Shown here piece by piece: positions 14,743-23,408 of a DNA stretch of 64,000 nucleotides. The notes under the pieces were generated by a model, which was not told the DNA's origin, did not search any database, and was given only the letters and a program-made list of their open reading frames with translations. Position 1 is the first letter of the stretch, and every line of letters starts with the position of its first letter. The position numbers and the translations under genes are program-made. Origin of the DNA: Candidatus Villigracilis vicinus (GTDB lineage Bacteria > Chloroflexota > Anaerolineae > Anaerolineales > Villigracilaceae); the NCBI GenBank assembly GCA_016721315.1, contig JADKIL010000001.1:62001-126000 (forward strand). Reading direction: 5' to 3'.

Positions 14743-15885
14743 ATGAAGTTTGCAACACTCGTTTTGGAAGATGGAACCGTCTTGGAAGGTCAGGCATTTG
14801 GTGCGGAGACCGATGCCGTTTTTGAGTTGGTATTCAACACCAGCATGACCGGTTATCAAGAGATCCTTACCGACCCATCCTACCGCGGACAGGGTGTGCT
14901 GTTCACCGTGTCACACATTGGGAATGTGGGCATCAATACAGAAGATGACGAATCGGCACATCCGCAAGTATCTGCTGCTGTCATCCGTGCTTTGAGTCCT
15001 GTGGTGTCGAACTGGCGTTCGGCACTTTCTTTATCTGACTGGCTTGCCCAACACGGAGTCCCTGGTATCGGCGGTGTGGACACGCGCTGGTTAACTCGCA
15101 AACTGCGCGACGGCGGCACGCAAAAAGCGGCGCTCTCTACAAAAGGTACGTCTGCCGAATCGTTGTTGAAGATGGCGCGCGAGTGGAGTGGACTCGACGG
15201 GCGTGACATGGTGAAAGAAGTAACCTGCGAAGAGACGTATCACTGGTCGGATGATGCAGGGAGTAAGTGGGTGGAAAGATCCGATAATTCGAAACTCGAT
15301 AATCGAAGATCGAATAACGAATATCGAATTATTGCATATGATTTTGGTGTCAAAGAAAACATCCTGCGCCATTTATCTTCATATGGTGCAAATGTAACTG
15401 TCGTTCCTGCAGATACTTCTGCGGAAGAAGTGCTCGCACTAAACCCCGACGGCATCTTTCTCTCGAACGGTCCCGGCGACCCGGCGGGCTTGCCCTATGC
15501 CGTCGAAGCTGTCGAAAAATTGATCGAAAGCAACGTGCCGATGTTTGGCATTTGTCTTGGGCATCAACTCATCGGTCGTGCGCTCGGAGCCGACACCTAC
15601 CGCCTCAAATTCGGACATCACGGCGGGAATCACCCCGTTCAGCATTTGCCAAGCGGAGAGGTGCTCATCACTGCACAAAACCATAACTACTGTGTCACCG
15701 CGGGTGACTTGAACAAAGATGAAGTGGAAATTACATACAAAAGTTTGAACGACGACTCGTTGGAAGGCATTCGGATGAAAAAGAAACCTGTGTTCAGCGT
15801 TCAGTTTCATCCTGAGTCTGCGCCGGGTCCGCATGATGCCCATGATATTTTCGGTGAATTCTTCAACATGATCGGGGGTAAATAA
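14743..15885 (+). CDS. carA: Carbamoyl-phosphate synthase small subunit
   Basis: 380 residues. The glutaminase subunit supplies ammonia to CarB for carbamoyl phosphate, used in arginine and pyrimidine synthesis. N-terminal domain: FNTSMTGYQEILTDPSY; C-terminal class I glutaminase: LSNGPGDPAGLPYAVE, FGICLGHQL with the nucleophilic cysteine, and FSVQFHPESAPGPHDA with catalytic His and Glu. Residues about 180-196, just before IIAYDFGVKENIL, are encoded by a palindromic repeat (15281-15331) of a family otherwise found between genes. They fall in the linker between the two domains and overall length stays normal. carB starts one base after the stop. Confidence 0.96.
   Translation: MKFATLVLEDGTVLEGQAFGAETDAVFELVFNTSMTGYQEILTDPSYRGQGVLFTVSHIGNVGINTEDDESAHPQVSAAVIRALSPVVSNWRSALSLSDWLAQHGVPGIGGVDTRWLTRKLRDGGTQKAALSTKGTSAESLLKMAREWSGLDGRDMVKEVTCEETYHWSDDAGSKWVERSDNSKLDNRRSNNEYRIIAYDFGVKENILRHLSSYGANVTVVPADTSAEEVLALNPDGIFLSNGPGDPAGLPYAVEAVEKLIESNVPMFGICLGHQLIGRALGADTYRLKFGHHGGNHPVQHLPSGEVLITAQNHNYCVTAGDLNKDEVEITYKSLNDDSLEGIRMKKKPVFSVQFHPESAPGPHDAHDIFGEFFNMIGGK
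15281..15331. repeat. In-frame 'TCGATATTCGA' family element inside carA
   Basis: Words CGATAATTCGAA, CTCGATAATCGA, GATCGAATAACGAATATCGAA occur in the coding strand, giving the low-complexity residues SDNSKLDNRRSNNEYR. The same vocabulary makes up the spacers at 11996-12046 and 26879-26918. Confidence 0.65.
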
Positions 15886-15886
15886 T

Positions 15887-18800
15887 ATGAAACGCACAGA
15901 CATTCATACCATCCTTGTTCCGGGTTCAGGCGCCATCGTTATCGGTCAGGCGGCTGAATTCGATTATTCTGGCACGCAAGCGGTCAAAGCTCTCAAAGCG
16001 GAAGGCTATCGTGTGGTGCTGGTCAATTCAAATCCCGCCACGATCATGACCGACCCCGAAATTGCAGATGCGACCTACATCGAACCGCTCACGACTGAAG
16101 CTCTCGAAGCCATCATCGCGCAAGAAAAACCTGATGCCATGCTTCCCACTGTGGGCGGGCAGACGGGACTAAACCTTGCGCTCGCTCTCAGTGAAAACGG
16201 CGTACTTGAAAAATATGGCGTGCAATTAATTGGCGCGAAACTCAGTGCTATCAAAGCTGCCGAAGATCGTCTGCTCTTTCGTGAGACGATGCAGAAAAAT
16301 AATATTCCCGTTCCGCGCGGGGGAGCGGCGTATTCACTCGCAGAGGCAGAAGAACTCGTCAAGCAAACGGGTTATCCCGTTCTCGTCCGTGCTTCGTTTG
16401 CGATGGGCGGCACTGGCGCGTCGTGGGTTTATGACCCCGCTCAACTGAAAGAAGCCGTGCGCAGCGCGATTTCCGAATCTCCGATCGGACAGGCATGGCT
16501 CGAAGAGTCTGTCATTGGTTGGAAGGAATATGAACTCGAAGTAATGCGCGACAAAGCCGATAACTTTGTTGTCGTGTGCTCCATCGAAAATCTCGACGCG
16601 ATGGGCGTTCACACCGGTGATAGCATCACCGTCGCGCCTGCGCAAACGCTGACTGATCGTGAGTATCAAGTCTTGCGCGACCTTGCGCATCGTGTTCTCT
16701 CTGCGGTTGGTGTAGAGACGGGCGGTTCGAATGTGCAATTCGGTGTGGATCCTAAAACGGGACGCATTGTTGTCATCGAAATGAATCCGCGCGTGAGTCG
16801 TTCGTCTGCATTGGCGTCCAAAGCCACGGGCTTTCCCATTGCCAAACTTGCCGCGCTTGTCGCTGTCGGTTACACCCTAGACGAAATCACTAACGACATC
16901 ACAGGTCAAACCAAAGCCGCCTTCGAGCCTTCGCTCGATTATGTCGTCACCAAGATTCCGCGCTGGGCGTTCGAGAAATTCCCCGGCGTGGACCCTACTC
17001 TCGGTCCGCAGATGAAATCGGTGGGTGAGGTGATGGCATTGGGACGCACCTTCCCCGAAGCCTTGAACAAAGCGATCCAATCCCTCGAAATCGGAGTCGA
17101 CGCCCTCGACGGCTCCGGTCCCAGCCGAGAGTTGCCCGCTGAACCCGAAACATTGTCCACGCTGAAACTTCCCACCGCAGACCGATTGTTCCGTGTCTAT
17201 CGAGCGATTCGGCAGGGAATTTCACTAGAAGAAATTTCCAAAGCGAGCGGCTATGACCTGTGGTTCCTGGCTCAGATGAAAGAAATCAGTAATTGGGAAG
17301 TAGTAATTGGTAATTGCAAGACCGAGGCAGAACTGAAACCTGTGATTCGTATCGCTAAACAATTAGGCTTCTCGGATTCACATATTGCCCGCCTACTTAC
17401 CAATTACCAATCACCAATTACCAATCTCCGCGAATTACGGAAGAAACTCAACATCCTTCCAACATTCCAAAGAGTCGACACCTGCGCCGCAGAGTTTGAA
17501 TCGCAGACGCCGTATCTATACTCTGCATACGAAATGGGTGACGAATCCCGCCCGACGGATAAGCAAAAGATCCTCATCCTCGGCGGCGGACCGAATCGCA
17601 TTGGTCAGGGTATTGAATTTGATTATTGCTGTTGTCAGGCGGCGTTCGCTTTGTCTGAGATGGGATTTGAAACCATCATGTACAACTGCAACCCAGAAAC
17701 CGTGTCCACCGATTACGACACGGCAGACCGCTTGTACTTCGAGCCGCTCACACTTGAGCATGTATTGAACGTCATTGATAAAGAGCAACCCATCGGCGTC
17801 ATCGTCCAATTCGGCGGGCAGACTCCGCTCAACTTGGCGGCGGGACTCGAAGCGGCGGGCGTGAAAATCTTAGGAACGTCACCGCACGCCATTCAACTCT
17901 CTGAAGATCGCGAAGAGTTTGCGAAACTACTCAAAGAGTTGGACATTCCCCAGCCTGAAAATGGAATTGCCCGGTCACTGGACGAGGCGCGTGTCATTGC
18001 TGAAAGGATTGGTTATCCTGTATTGGTTCGCCCGTCTTTTGTTTTGGGTGGGCGAGCCATGGCTCTGGTGGAGTCTGAGGCTCATTTGGCAGGATTCATT
18101 CAAAAGGCGATCGAGGCGGCTCCTGGTCAACCGATACTGATTGATAAATTCATGGAAGACGCTTTCGAGATCGACGTCGATGCTTTATCTGACGGTGATA
18201 ATGTTGTTGTCGGTGCGATCATGCAGCACATCGAAGAGGCAGGCGTGCATTCGGGAGATGCTGCTTGTGTGCTTCCGCCGTATAAGGTTAGTGAATTCCA
18301 TTTGGGGATCATGCGCGAATATACAGAGCAACTTGGGCTTGCCCTCGGTGTTCGAGGACTCATGAATGTGCAGTTCGCGTTGAAAGACGAAGTGGTCTGT
18401 GTGCTGGAAGTGAACCCGCGTGCTTCACGGACTGTGCCATATGCCAGCAAAGCCACAAATTTAAATCTCGCGTACAAAGCCGCGCAAGTGATGGCTGGTA
18501 AGAAATTGGCAGAACTTGATGTGACGGAAGAACCGCATGTGGATGGTTTCTTCATCAAGGAAGCAGTGTTGCCCTTCAAGAAATTACCCGGATCCAGTTC
18601 ATTACTTGGTCCCGAAATGCGTTCAACCGGTGAAGTGATGGGACATGCCTCCCGCTTTGGTCACGCGTTTGCAAAATCCCAGATCGCAGCAGGGCAGGGC
18701 TTGCCACAAAGTGGGGCAGTGCTTGTCAGTGTGAATGATTATGATAAGAGTGCTGCATTGAAAGTTGCGCGAGATCTATCTCGCATGGGTTTTGCTTTGT

Positions 18801-19105
18801 ACGCCACCCCTGGCACCGCTGACTTTTTTAGCAAAGTTGGTTTAACTGTGGAAGTGGTGCGCAAGATCGACGAAGGCTCTACTGCCATTGAAGATCTGAT
18901 CCACAGCGGTAAAGTGCAGTTGATCGTGAATACGCCACTGGGTACGCATGCTCATTCCGATGGGGCACGTATCCGTGCGGCGGCGATCGCAATGAATGTT
19001 CCATTGTTGACGACACTTTCAGCAGGCATTGCGGCAGTCGCTGCCATACAGGCATTGAACAAAAAAGAATTGCAATATCGAAGTTTACAGAGTCACTTTT
19101 CTTAA
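15887..19105 (+). CDS. carB: Carbamoyl-phosphate synthase large subunit
   Basis: 1072 residues, full length. Two homologous ATP-grasp halves make carboxy phosphate and carbamoyl phosphate. First half: GSGAIVIGQAAEFDYSGTQ, PTVGGQTGLNLAL, RASFAMGGTG, VIEMNPRVSRSSALASKATG. Second half: LGGGPNRIGQGIEFDYCC, VQFGGQTPLNLA, RPSFVLGGRAM, EVNPRASRTVPYASKAT. An MGS-like allosteric domain ends the chain (LYATPGTADFF). Residues about 467-478 and 503-514, in the oligomerisation region between the halves, are encoded by ACCAATT/AATTGGT repeat arms in opposite orientation. Such segments are variable in the family, so activity is expected. Confidence 0.96.
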   Translation: MKRTDIHTILVPGSGAIVIGQAAEFDYSGTQAVKALKAEGYRVVLVNSNPATIMTDPEIADATYIEPLTTEALEAIIAQEKPDAMLPTVGGQTGLNLALALSENGVLEKYGVQLIGAKLSAIKAAEDRLLFRETMQKNNIPVPRGGAAYSLAEAEELVKQTGYPVLVRASFAMGGTGASWVYDPAQLKEAVRSAISESPIGQAWLEESVIGWKEYELEVMRDKADNFVVVCSIENLDAMGVHTGDSITVAPAQTLTDREYQVLRDLAHRVLSAVGVETGGSNVQFGVDPKTGRIVVIEMNPRVSRSSALASKATGFPIAKLAALVAVGYTLDEITNDITGQTKAAFEPSLDYVVTKIPRWAFEKFPGVDPTLGPQMKSVGEVMALGRTFPEALNKAIQSLEIGVDALDGSGPSRELPAEPETLSTLKLPTADRLFRVYRAIRQGISLEEISKASGYDLWFLAQMKEISNWEVVIGNCKTEAELKPVIRIAKQLGFSDSHIARLLTNYQSPITNLRELRKKLNILPTFQRVDTCAAEFESQTPYLYSAYEMGDESRPTDKQKILILGGGPNRIGQGIEFDYCCCQAAFALSEMGFETIMYNCNPETVSTDYDTADRLYFEPLTLEHVLNVIDKEQPIGVIVQFGGQTPLNLAAGLEAAGVKILGTSPHAIQLSEDREEFAKLLKELDIPQPENGIARSLDEARVIAERIGYPVLVRPSFVLGGRAMALVESEAHLAGFIQKAIEAAPGQPILIDKFMEDAFEIDVDALSDGDNVVVGAIMQHIEEAGVHSGDAACVLPPYKVSEFHLGIMREYTEQLGLALGVRGLMNVQFALKDEVVCVLEVNPRASRTVPYASKATNLNLAYKAAQVMAGKKLAELDVTEEPHVDGFFIKEAVLPFKKLPGSSSLLGPEMRSTGEVMGHASRFGHAFAKSQIAAGQGLPQSGAVLVSVNDYDKSAALKVARDLSRMGFALYATPGTADFFSKVGLTVEVVRKIDEGSTAIEDLIHSGKVQLIVNTPLGTHAHSDGARIRAAAIAMNVPLLTTLSAGIAAVAAIQALNKKELQYRSLQSHFS
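17288..17318. repeat. In-frame 'AATTGGT' repeat arm 1 in carB
   Basis: AGTAATTGGGAAGTAGTAAT and the following TGGTAATTG encode SNWEVVIGNC. This is complementary in vocabulary to arm 2 at 17396-17428, 77 bases away, and identical in words to the intergenic element at 31441-31492. Confidence 0.65.
17396..17428. repeat. In-frame 'ACCAATT' repeat arm 2 in carB
   Basis: Tandem ACCAATTACCAATC words encode TNYQSPITN. The same peptide words (LPITNYQS) open the lysK protein, encoded by the same repeat. Confidence 0.65.
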
Positions 19106-19170
19106 ATGCAGAATGATGAATGCAGAAGTTAGAATTTCAATTCAGCATCATCATTCTGACTTCTGCATTG
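19106..19170. repeat. Palindromic element, 'GAATGATGAA' family
   Basis: The carB-argD spacer reads ATGCAGAATGATGAATGCAG and later CATCATTCTGACTTCTGCAT, a long imperfect hairpin of the family seen at 1719-1757. Confidence 0.7.
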
Positions 19171-19179
19171 GAGTTAACT

Positions 19180-20346
19180 ATGAATATTGTTGAAACCGAA
19201 AATAAACACACGTCTGGCGTGTACGCCAAGCAAACACTGACCATCGTCCGTGGGCAAGGGGCTTCGCTGTTCGATGTGGATGGCAACGAGTATCTGGATT
19301 GCTCGTCTGGTCATGGCGTGGCAAACTTGGGGCATGCACACCCGAAGATCGCCGAGGCGCTTTACAAGCAGGCGAATACGCTCATTACTTTGTTTGAAAC
19401 TTTTCCCAATGACCAACGCGCCGCATTGATGGAAAAGATCACTGCACTTGTCCCCGGCATGGACCGAGTCTTCTTCTGCAACTCAGGTACCGAAGCCGTG
19501 GAAGCGTCGTTCAAGTTTTCTCGTATCTCGACAGGACGAAAAAATATCATCGCCGCTATGCGTGCCTTTCATGGGCGGACCTACGGCTCGCTCTCTGCCA
19601 CCTTCAATAAAAAATACCGTGAAGGCTTCGAACCGCTATTGCCCGGCGTTTCACATGTTTCGTACAACAATATCGAAGCCCTCGATAAAGCCGTCAACGA
19701 AGAAACCGCCGCTGTGATTTTGGAAGTTTTGCAAGGCGAAGGCGGCGTGTATCCAGCATCTGCTGAATATATCCAAGCCGCCCGCAGGATCTGTGATGAA
19801 CGCGGTGCGCTGCTGATCGTGGATGAAATCCAAACTGGCTTTGGGCGCACTGGCAAGATGTTCGCGGTTCAACACTTCGACGTGACGCCTGATCTGTTGA
19901 CCTGTGCCAAATCCCTCGCTGGGGGCGTGCCCATGGGCGCGGTGCTGATCGGACCCAACGTCAAGAATCTCACACCGGGCGTGCATGGTTCGACCTTTGG
20001 CGGCAATCCGCTTTCATGTGCGGCGGCGAATGCGGCGTTGGATGTGATGAAAGATGAAGATCTGCCTGGTCAAGCGACGGCAAAAGGCGCGTATTTGATG
20101 GATAAATTGAAAGCCATTCAATCTCCCAACATCCGTGAAGTGCGTGGACTTGGCTTGATGGTTGGCATTGAAATGAAACAAAAAGTGACAGGGTACATCA
20201 AGGCGTTACAGGAAAGAAAGATCATTGCGTTGAATGCAGGCTTGACTGTAGTCCGCCTCCTGCCTCCACTCGTGATCACCTATGAACAAATCGACCAGCT
20301 GGTGGAAGTACTCACAGAAGTATTGACTCAAGAAACCAATGACTGA
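19180..20346 (+). CDS. argD: LysW-gamma-semialdehyde / acetylornithine aminotransferase
   Basis: 388 residues from the ATG at 19180, which has TTGGAG upstream; an in-frame ATG at 19120 lies in the repeat and is rejected. A class III PLP aminotransferase that converts a glutamate or aminoadipate semialdehyde derivative to the amine (ArgD/LysJ). DGNEYLDCSSGHGVANLGHAHP, FFCNSGTEAVEASFKFSR, AFHGRTYGSLSATF, VDEIQTGFGRTGKMFA and the PLP lysine in TCAKSLAGGVPMGA are visible. In a LysW pathway it would act on the carrier-bound semialdehyde and would be called lysJ. It overlaps lysK by eight bases, indicating coupled expression. Confidence 0.92.
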   Translation: MNIVETENKHTSGVYAKQTLTIVRGQGASLFDVDGNEYLDCSSGHGVANLGHAHPKIAEALYKQANTLITLFETFPNDQRAALMEKITALVPGMDRVFFCNSGTEAVEASFKFSRISTGRKNIIAAMRAFHGRTYGSLSATFNKKYREGFEPLLPGVSHVSYNNIEALDKAVNEETAAVILEVLQGEGGVYPASAEYIQAARRICDERGALLIVDEIQTGFGRTGKMFAVQHFDVTPDLLTCAKSLAGGVPMGAVLIGPNVKNLTPGVHGSTFGGNPLSCAAANAALDVMKDEDLPGQATAKGAYLMDKLKAIQSPNIREVRGLGLMVGIEMKQKVTGYIKALQERKIIALNAGLTVVRLLPPLVITYEQIDQLVEVLTEVLTQETND

Positions 20347-21424
20347 CCAATTACCAATTACCAATTACCAATCTCCCGAAACACTTATCGGTCTCATCTC
20401 CCAATACAGTCCCTCAGGGCAGGAAAGCGGCGCGGTGGAATGGCTGGTGGCGCGCATGAAGTCACTGGGCTATGACGCCGCATTTGTGGATGAGGCTGGT
20501 AATGCAGTCGGTGTGATGGGGCAGGGGACGAAGCAGGTGGTTCTGCTGGGGCACATTGATACGGTGCCAGGTGAAATTAAAGTAGAGCAAGTCTCAGACT
20601 TGCTCTACGGTCGCGGCTCGGTAGATGCCAAAGGTCCGCTTGCGAGTTTTGTGGATGCGGTGGCAAAGGTCGGTGCGAAGGATGGCTGGCAATTTGTAGT
20701 CATCGGCGCGGTGGAAGAGGAACGCGATTCGGAAGGGGCACGGTTTGTCGCGCAGCAATACAAGCCGGAGTTTGCTATCGTTGGCGAGCCGAATCAATGG
20801 GACCGAGTTTCACTTGGATACAAAGGCAGCGCGTGGGCACATGTAACCATCAAACGCGGGCAGGCTCATACGGCAAGCGGTGAAGAGACAGCGGCTGAAG
20901 CGGCGATTGAAACGTGGTTGAAAGTCAAAGCCTATGTTGATCTGTATAATGCGGATAGGCAAAAGGTTTTCGATAAACTTCTGCTTACGTTGCGCGGCAT
21001 GGATTCAGACTCGAATGAATTTGAACAGTGGGCCAGGTTGAAGATCGGTGTGCGTTTGCCGGTGGAAGTCTCGCCGGAAGATTGGTATCAAATATTAAAT
21101 GAGACCCTAAAGGTCTCTGAGACCTTTAGGGTCTTTATAGAACCAATAGGCTTCCCCGTCCCGGCATGGAAGTGTGAGAAGAACTCCCTCCTGGTACGAA
21201 GCTTCTTAAGTGGCATCAGGTCGCAGGGCGGTGAGCCGCGTTTCGTCTACAAAACAGGAACTGCGGACTTGAACATCGTCGCTCCGGTGTGGGGCTGCCC
21301 GGCTGTGGTGTATGGTCCCGGTGATTCGGCATTGGATCATACGCCAAATGAACATATCTATTTGGAGGATTATCGTAAAGCAGTGGATGTTTTAAGTGCG
21401 GCTTTGGAGAAACTGACTAGCTGA
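20339..21424 (+). CDS. lysK: LysW-lysine/ornithine hydrolase (M20 family, LysK)
   Basis: 361 residues. An M20 metallopeptidase that releases lysine or ornithine from LysW. LLGHIDTVPGEI, LYGRGSVDAKGPLASF, GAVEEERDSEGARF, GEPNQWDRVSLGYKGSAW and YGPGDSALDHTPNEHI carry the two-zinc ligands and the catalytic glutamate. Three palindromic repeats are embedded in frame: at the start codon region (residues 2-12), at residues 82-90 and at residues 255-265. The first extends the N-terminus, so an earlier ancestral start was probably near the residues GLISQYSPSGQE. Length stays near the family norm. It is the last gene of the arginine cluster. Confidence 0.9.
   Translation: MTDQLPITNYQSPETLIGLISQYSPSGQESGAVEWLVARMKSLGYDAAFVDEAGNAVGVMGQGTKQVVLLGHIDTVPGEIKVEQVSDLLYGRGSVDAKGPLASFVDAVAKVGAKDGWQFVVIGAVEEERDSEGARFVAQQYKPEFAIVGEPNQWDRVSLGYKGSAWAHVTIKRGQAHTASGEETAAEAAIETWLKVKAYVDLYNADRQKVFDKLLLTLRGMDSDSNEFEQWARLKIGVRLPVEVSPEDWYQILNETLKVSETFRVFIEPIGFPVPAWKCEKNSLLVRSFLSGIRSQGGEPRFVYKTGTADLNIVAPVWGCPAVVYGPGDSALDHTPNEHIYLEDYRKAVDVLSAALEKLTS
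20344..20372. repeat. In-frame 'ACCAATT' repeat at the lysK start
   Basis: Three tandem CCAATTA units directly follow the lysK ATG and encode QLPITNYQS. The same words occur in carB and in the spacer at 31441-31492. Confidence 0.7.
20582..20608. repeat. In-frame perfect palindrome in lysK (1)
   Basis: GTAGAGCAAGTCT and AGACTTGCTCTAC, 13-bp perfect arms around one base. It encodes VEQVSDLLY just before the conserved GRGSVDAKGP metal-binding block. Confidence 0.8.
21102..21134. repeat. In-frame perfect palindrome in lysK (2)
   Basis: AGACCCTAAAGGTCT and AGACCTTTAGGGTCT, 15-bp perfect arms around three bases. It encodes ETLKVSETFRVF in the region before the C-terminal catalytic part. Confidence 0.8.
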
Positions 21425-21484
21425 GCACATTCCTGAAGGACAAAATGTAATCGTTCCTTTTTGCCGAAACGGAAAAAATTGCTC

Positions 21485-21512
21485 TTGACGGATTTCCGTT
21501 TCCGCCTATAAT
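21485..21512 (+). promoter_or_regulatory. Promoter of the ilv leader operon
   Basis: TTGACG (21485-21490), 16-bp spacer, TATAAT (21507-21512). The predicted start leaves about 11 bases before the leader ATG. Confidence 0.8.
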
Positions 21513-21530
21513 CGGGCGAAGTCAAACCTC

Positions 21531-21632
21531 ATGAATATGTTGTTCAACCTCTCGCTTATTGTCGTCCTTATTGTAGTCCTTATTATTAAAGGATTATTTT
21601 CGGTTAGGATGGCTGCGGTGAGAGTAAGATAG
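21531..21632 (+). CDS. Branched-chain leader peptide of the ilv attenuator
   Basis: 33 codons ending in TAG. Codons 7-19 read LSLIVVLIVVLII, an almost unbroken run of Leu, Ile and Val, as in enterobacterial ilv leaders. GGTTAGGATGGCT (21602-21614), inside the frame just after this run, can pair with AGCCGCCCTAACC (21652-21664) in the terminator's 5' half with one mismatch and one G-U pair. Starvation for any branched amino acid should stall the ribosome upstream and expose this antiterminator strand. No Shine-Dalgarno site is seen. Confidence 0.87.
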   Translation: MNMLFNLSLIVVLIVVLIIKGLFSVRMAAVRVR

Positions 21633-21649
21633 ACCACTGAGTAAGAACG

Positions 21650-21680
21650 AGAGCCGCCCTAACCACGGGCGGCTCTTTTT
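21650..21680 (+). terminator. Attenuator terminator upstream of ilvD
   Basis: Perfect 9-bp stem GAGCCGCCC / GGGCGGCTC around TAACCAC, then TTTTT. Eighteen bases after the ilv leader stop and about 57 bases before ilvD. Confidence 0.92.
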
Positions 21681-21736
21681 ATACCCAAACCTCACCCTTT
21701 CCCTCTTCTGAGGGGAGATGGGTATCAAGGAGAAAC

Positions 21737-23407
21737 ATGCGTTCAGATACAGTAAAAAAAGGGTACGAAAAAGCGCCACACCGCGCATTGTTACGTGCCA
21801 CCGGTTTGAAGGACGAGGATTTCAATAAACCCTTCGTTGCCATCGTCAATTCGTATGTAGACGTTGTGCCCGGTCATGTGCATTTGCAGGAATTCGGCAA
21901 ATTAGTGAAAGAAGCCGTCCGCGCGGCGGGTTGTGTCCCGTTCGAGTTCAATACCATCGGCGTGGATGATGGCGTGGCGATGGGTCACATGGGTATGAAA
22001 TACTCACTGCCTTCGCGTGAGTTGATCGCCGACTGTGTGGAGACCATGATGGAAGCACATCGCTTTGACGCGATGGTCTGCATTCCGAACTGCGACAAGA
22101 TCGTACCGGGCATGCTGCTGGCTGCCATGCGCGTGAATGTGCCGACCATTTTTGTTTCGGGTGGCGCGATGAAAGCCGGCATGACCCCCGAAGGCGAAAC
22201 GCTTGACTTGATCTCCGTCTTTGAAGGAGTGGGTGCTTTTTCTGCGGGCAAGATCGACGAAAAGCGCCTCCTGACGCTCGAGAAGTTTGCCTGCCCATCC
22301 TGCGGCTCCTGCTCCGGGATGTTCACCGCTAACTCGATGAACTGCCTCATGGAAGTGTTGGGGTTGGCTCTGCCATATAACGGCTCTGCGCTGGCGAAGA
22401 CACCCGAACGTGAAGCCCTGGCAAAACAAGCAGCGGCTCAGATCATGACCTTGATCGAACGTGATATCAAGCCGCGTGATATTGTCACCGCCGACGCCAT
22501 TGATGATGCTTTTGCCCTGGATATGGCCATGGGTGGCTCGTCTAACACGGTGCTGCATACGCTGGCATTAGCCAACGAAGCCGGTGTGGATTATCCGTTG
22601 ACCCGCATCAATGCTGTGGCAGACAAGGTGCCGCATATCTGTAAAGTGAGCCCGGCAGGTAAATGGCATATGGAAGATGTGCATCGTGCAGGCGGGATCC
22701 CGGCGATCTTGAACGAAGTACAACGGGGGACGGGGATGCTGCATTTGGACCGTATAACAGTCACTGGCAAGACATTGGGGGAATCGATTCAAGGCAAAGA
22801 TATTCAGGATGAAGAAGTCATTCGACGTTATGAAAATGCCCACTCCAAGCGCGGCGGTTTGTCCATTTTGTTCGGCAACCTTGCACCAAATGGGGCGGTG
22901 GTGAAGGTCGGCGGCGTGAGTGCCCCGATGATGCAGTTTGAAGGACCGGCTGTCATCTTCGAGTCACAGGATGAGGCAATGGCTGGAATCCTCGCGGGCA
23001 AGGTTAAGGCTGGCGATTGTGTCGTGGTACGTTATGAAGGTCCCAAAGGCGGACCGGGCATGCAGGAAATGCTTTCGCCCACATCTGCCATCATGGGGCA
23101 GGGACTTGGTGATAAGGTCGCGCTCATCACCGATGGACGTTTCAGTGGCGGCACACGCGGCGCATGTATTGGTCACGTTTCACCAGAGGCTGCGGCGCGT
23201 GGTCCGATCGCGGCGCTACAGGCTGGGGACCTTGTCCAAATTGACCTGGTGGCGCGTACGCTCAACGTCAAGTTAAACGAGGCGGAGATCCAGAGCCGGC
23301 TTGCGGCATTGCCTCCCTTCCAGCCCAACGTCAAATCCAAGTGGTTGAAGCGCTATTCTCATTTTGTAACCAGTGCGGATACCGGAGCGGTTTTGAGCTC
23401 AGATTGA
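21737..23407 (+). CDS. ilvD: Dihydroxy-acid dehydratase
   Basis: 556 residues. It dehydrates 2,3-dihydroxy-isovalerate and -methylvalerate in Val, Leu and Ile synthesis. Iron-sulfur ligands appear in CIPNCDKIVPG and CPSCGSCSGMFTANSMNC; the C-terminal DGRFSGGTRGACIGHVSPEAA is the second family signature. The ATG at 21737 has AAGGAG. It is the first gene after the branched-chain attenuator and heads ilvD-ilvB-ilvN-ilvC-leuA-leuC. Confidence 0.97.
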   Translation: MRSDTVKKGYEKAPHRALLRATGLKDEDFNKPFVAIVNSYVDVVPGHVHLQEFGKLVKEAVRAAGCVPFEFNTIGVDDGVAMGHMGMKYSLPSRELIADCVETMMEAHRFDAMVCIPNCDKIVPGMLLAAMRVNVPTIFVSGGAMKAGMTPEGETLDLISVFEGVGAFSAGKIDEKRLLTLEKFACPSCGSCSGMFTANSMNCLMEVLGLALPYNGSALAKTPEREALAKQAAAQIMTLIERDIKPRDIVTADAIDDAFALDMAMGGSSNTVLHTLALANEAGVDYPLTRINAVADKVPHICKVSPAGKWHMEDVHRAGGIPAILNEVQRGTGMLHLDRITVTGKTLGESIQGKDIQDEEVIRRYENAHSKRGGLSILFGNLAPNGAVVKVGGVSAPMMQFEGPAVIFESQDEAMAGILAGKVKAGDCVVVRYEGPKGGPGMQEMLSPTSAIMGQGLGDKVALITDGRFSGGTRGACIGHVSPEAAARGPIAALQAGDLVQIDLVARTLNVKLNEAEIQSRLAALPPFQPNVKSKWLKRYSHFVTSADTGAVLSSD

Positions 23408-23408
23408 A

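Noticed and set aside
17288..17428. Possible CRISPR-like or tandem repeat array in carB
   Set aside because: The units are degenerate, in opposite orientation and without regular spacers; they are palindromic repeat arms.
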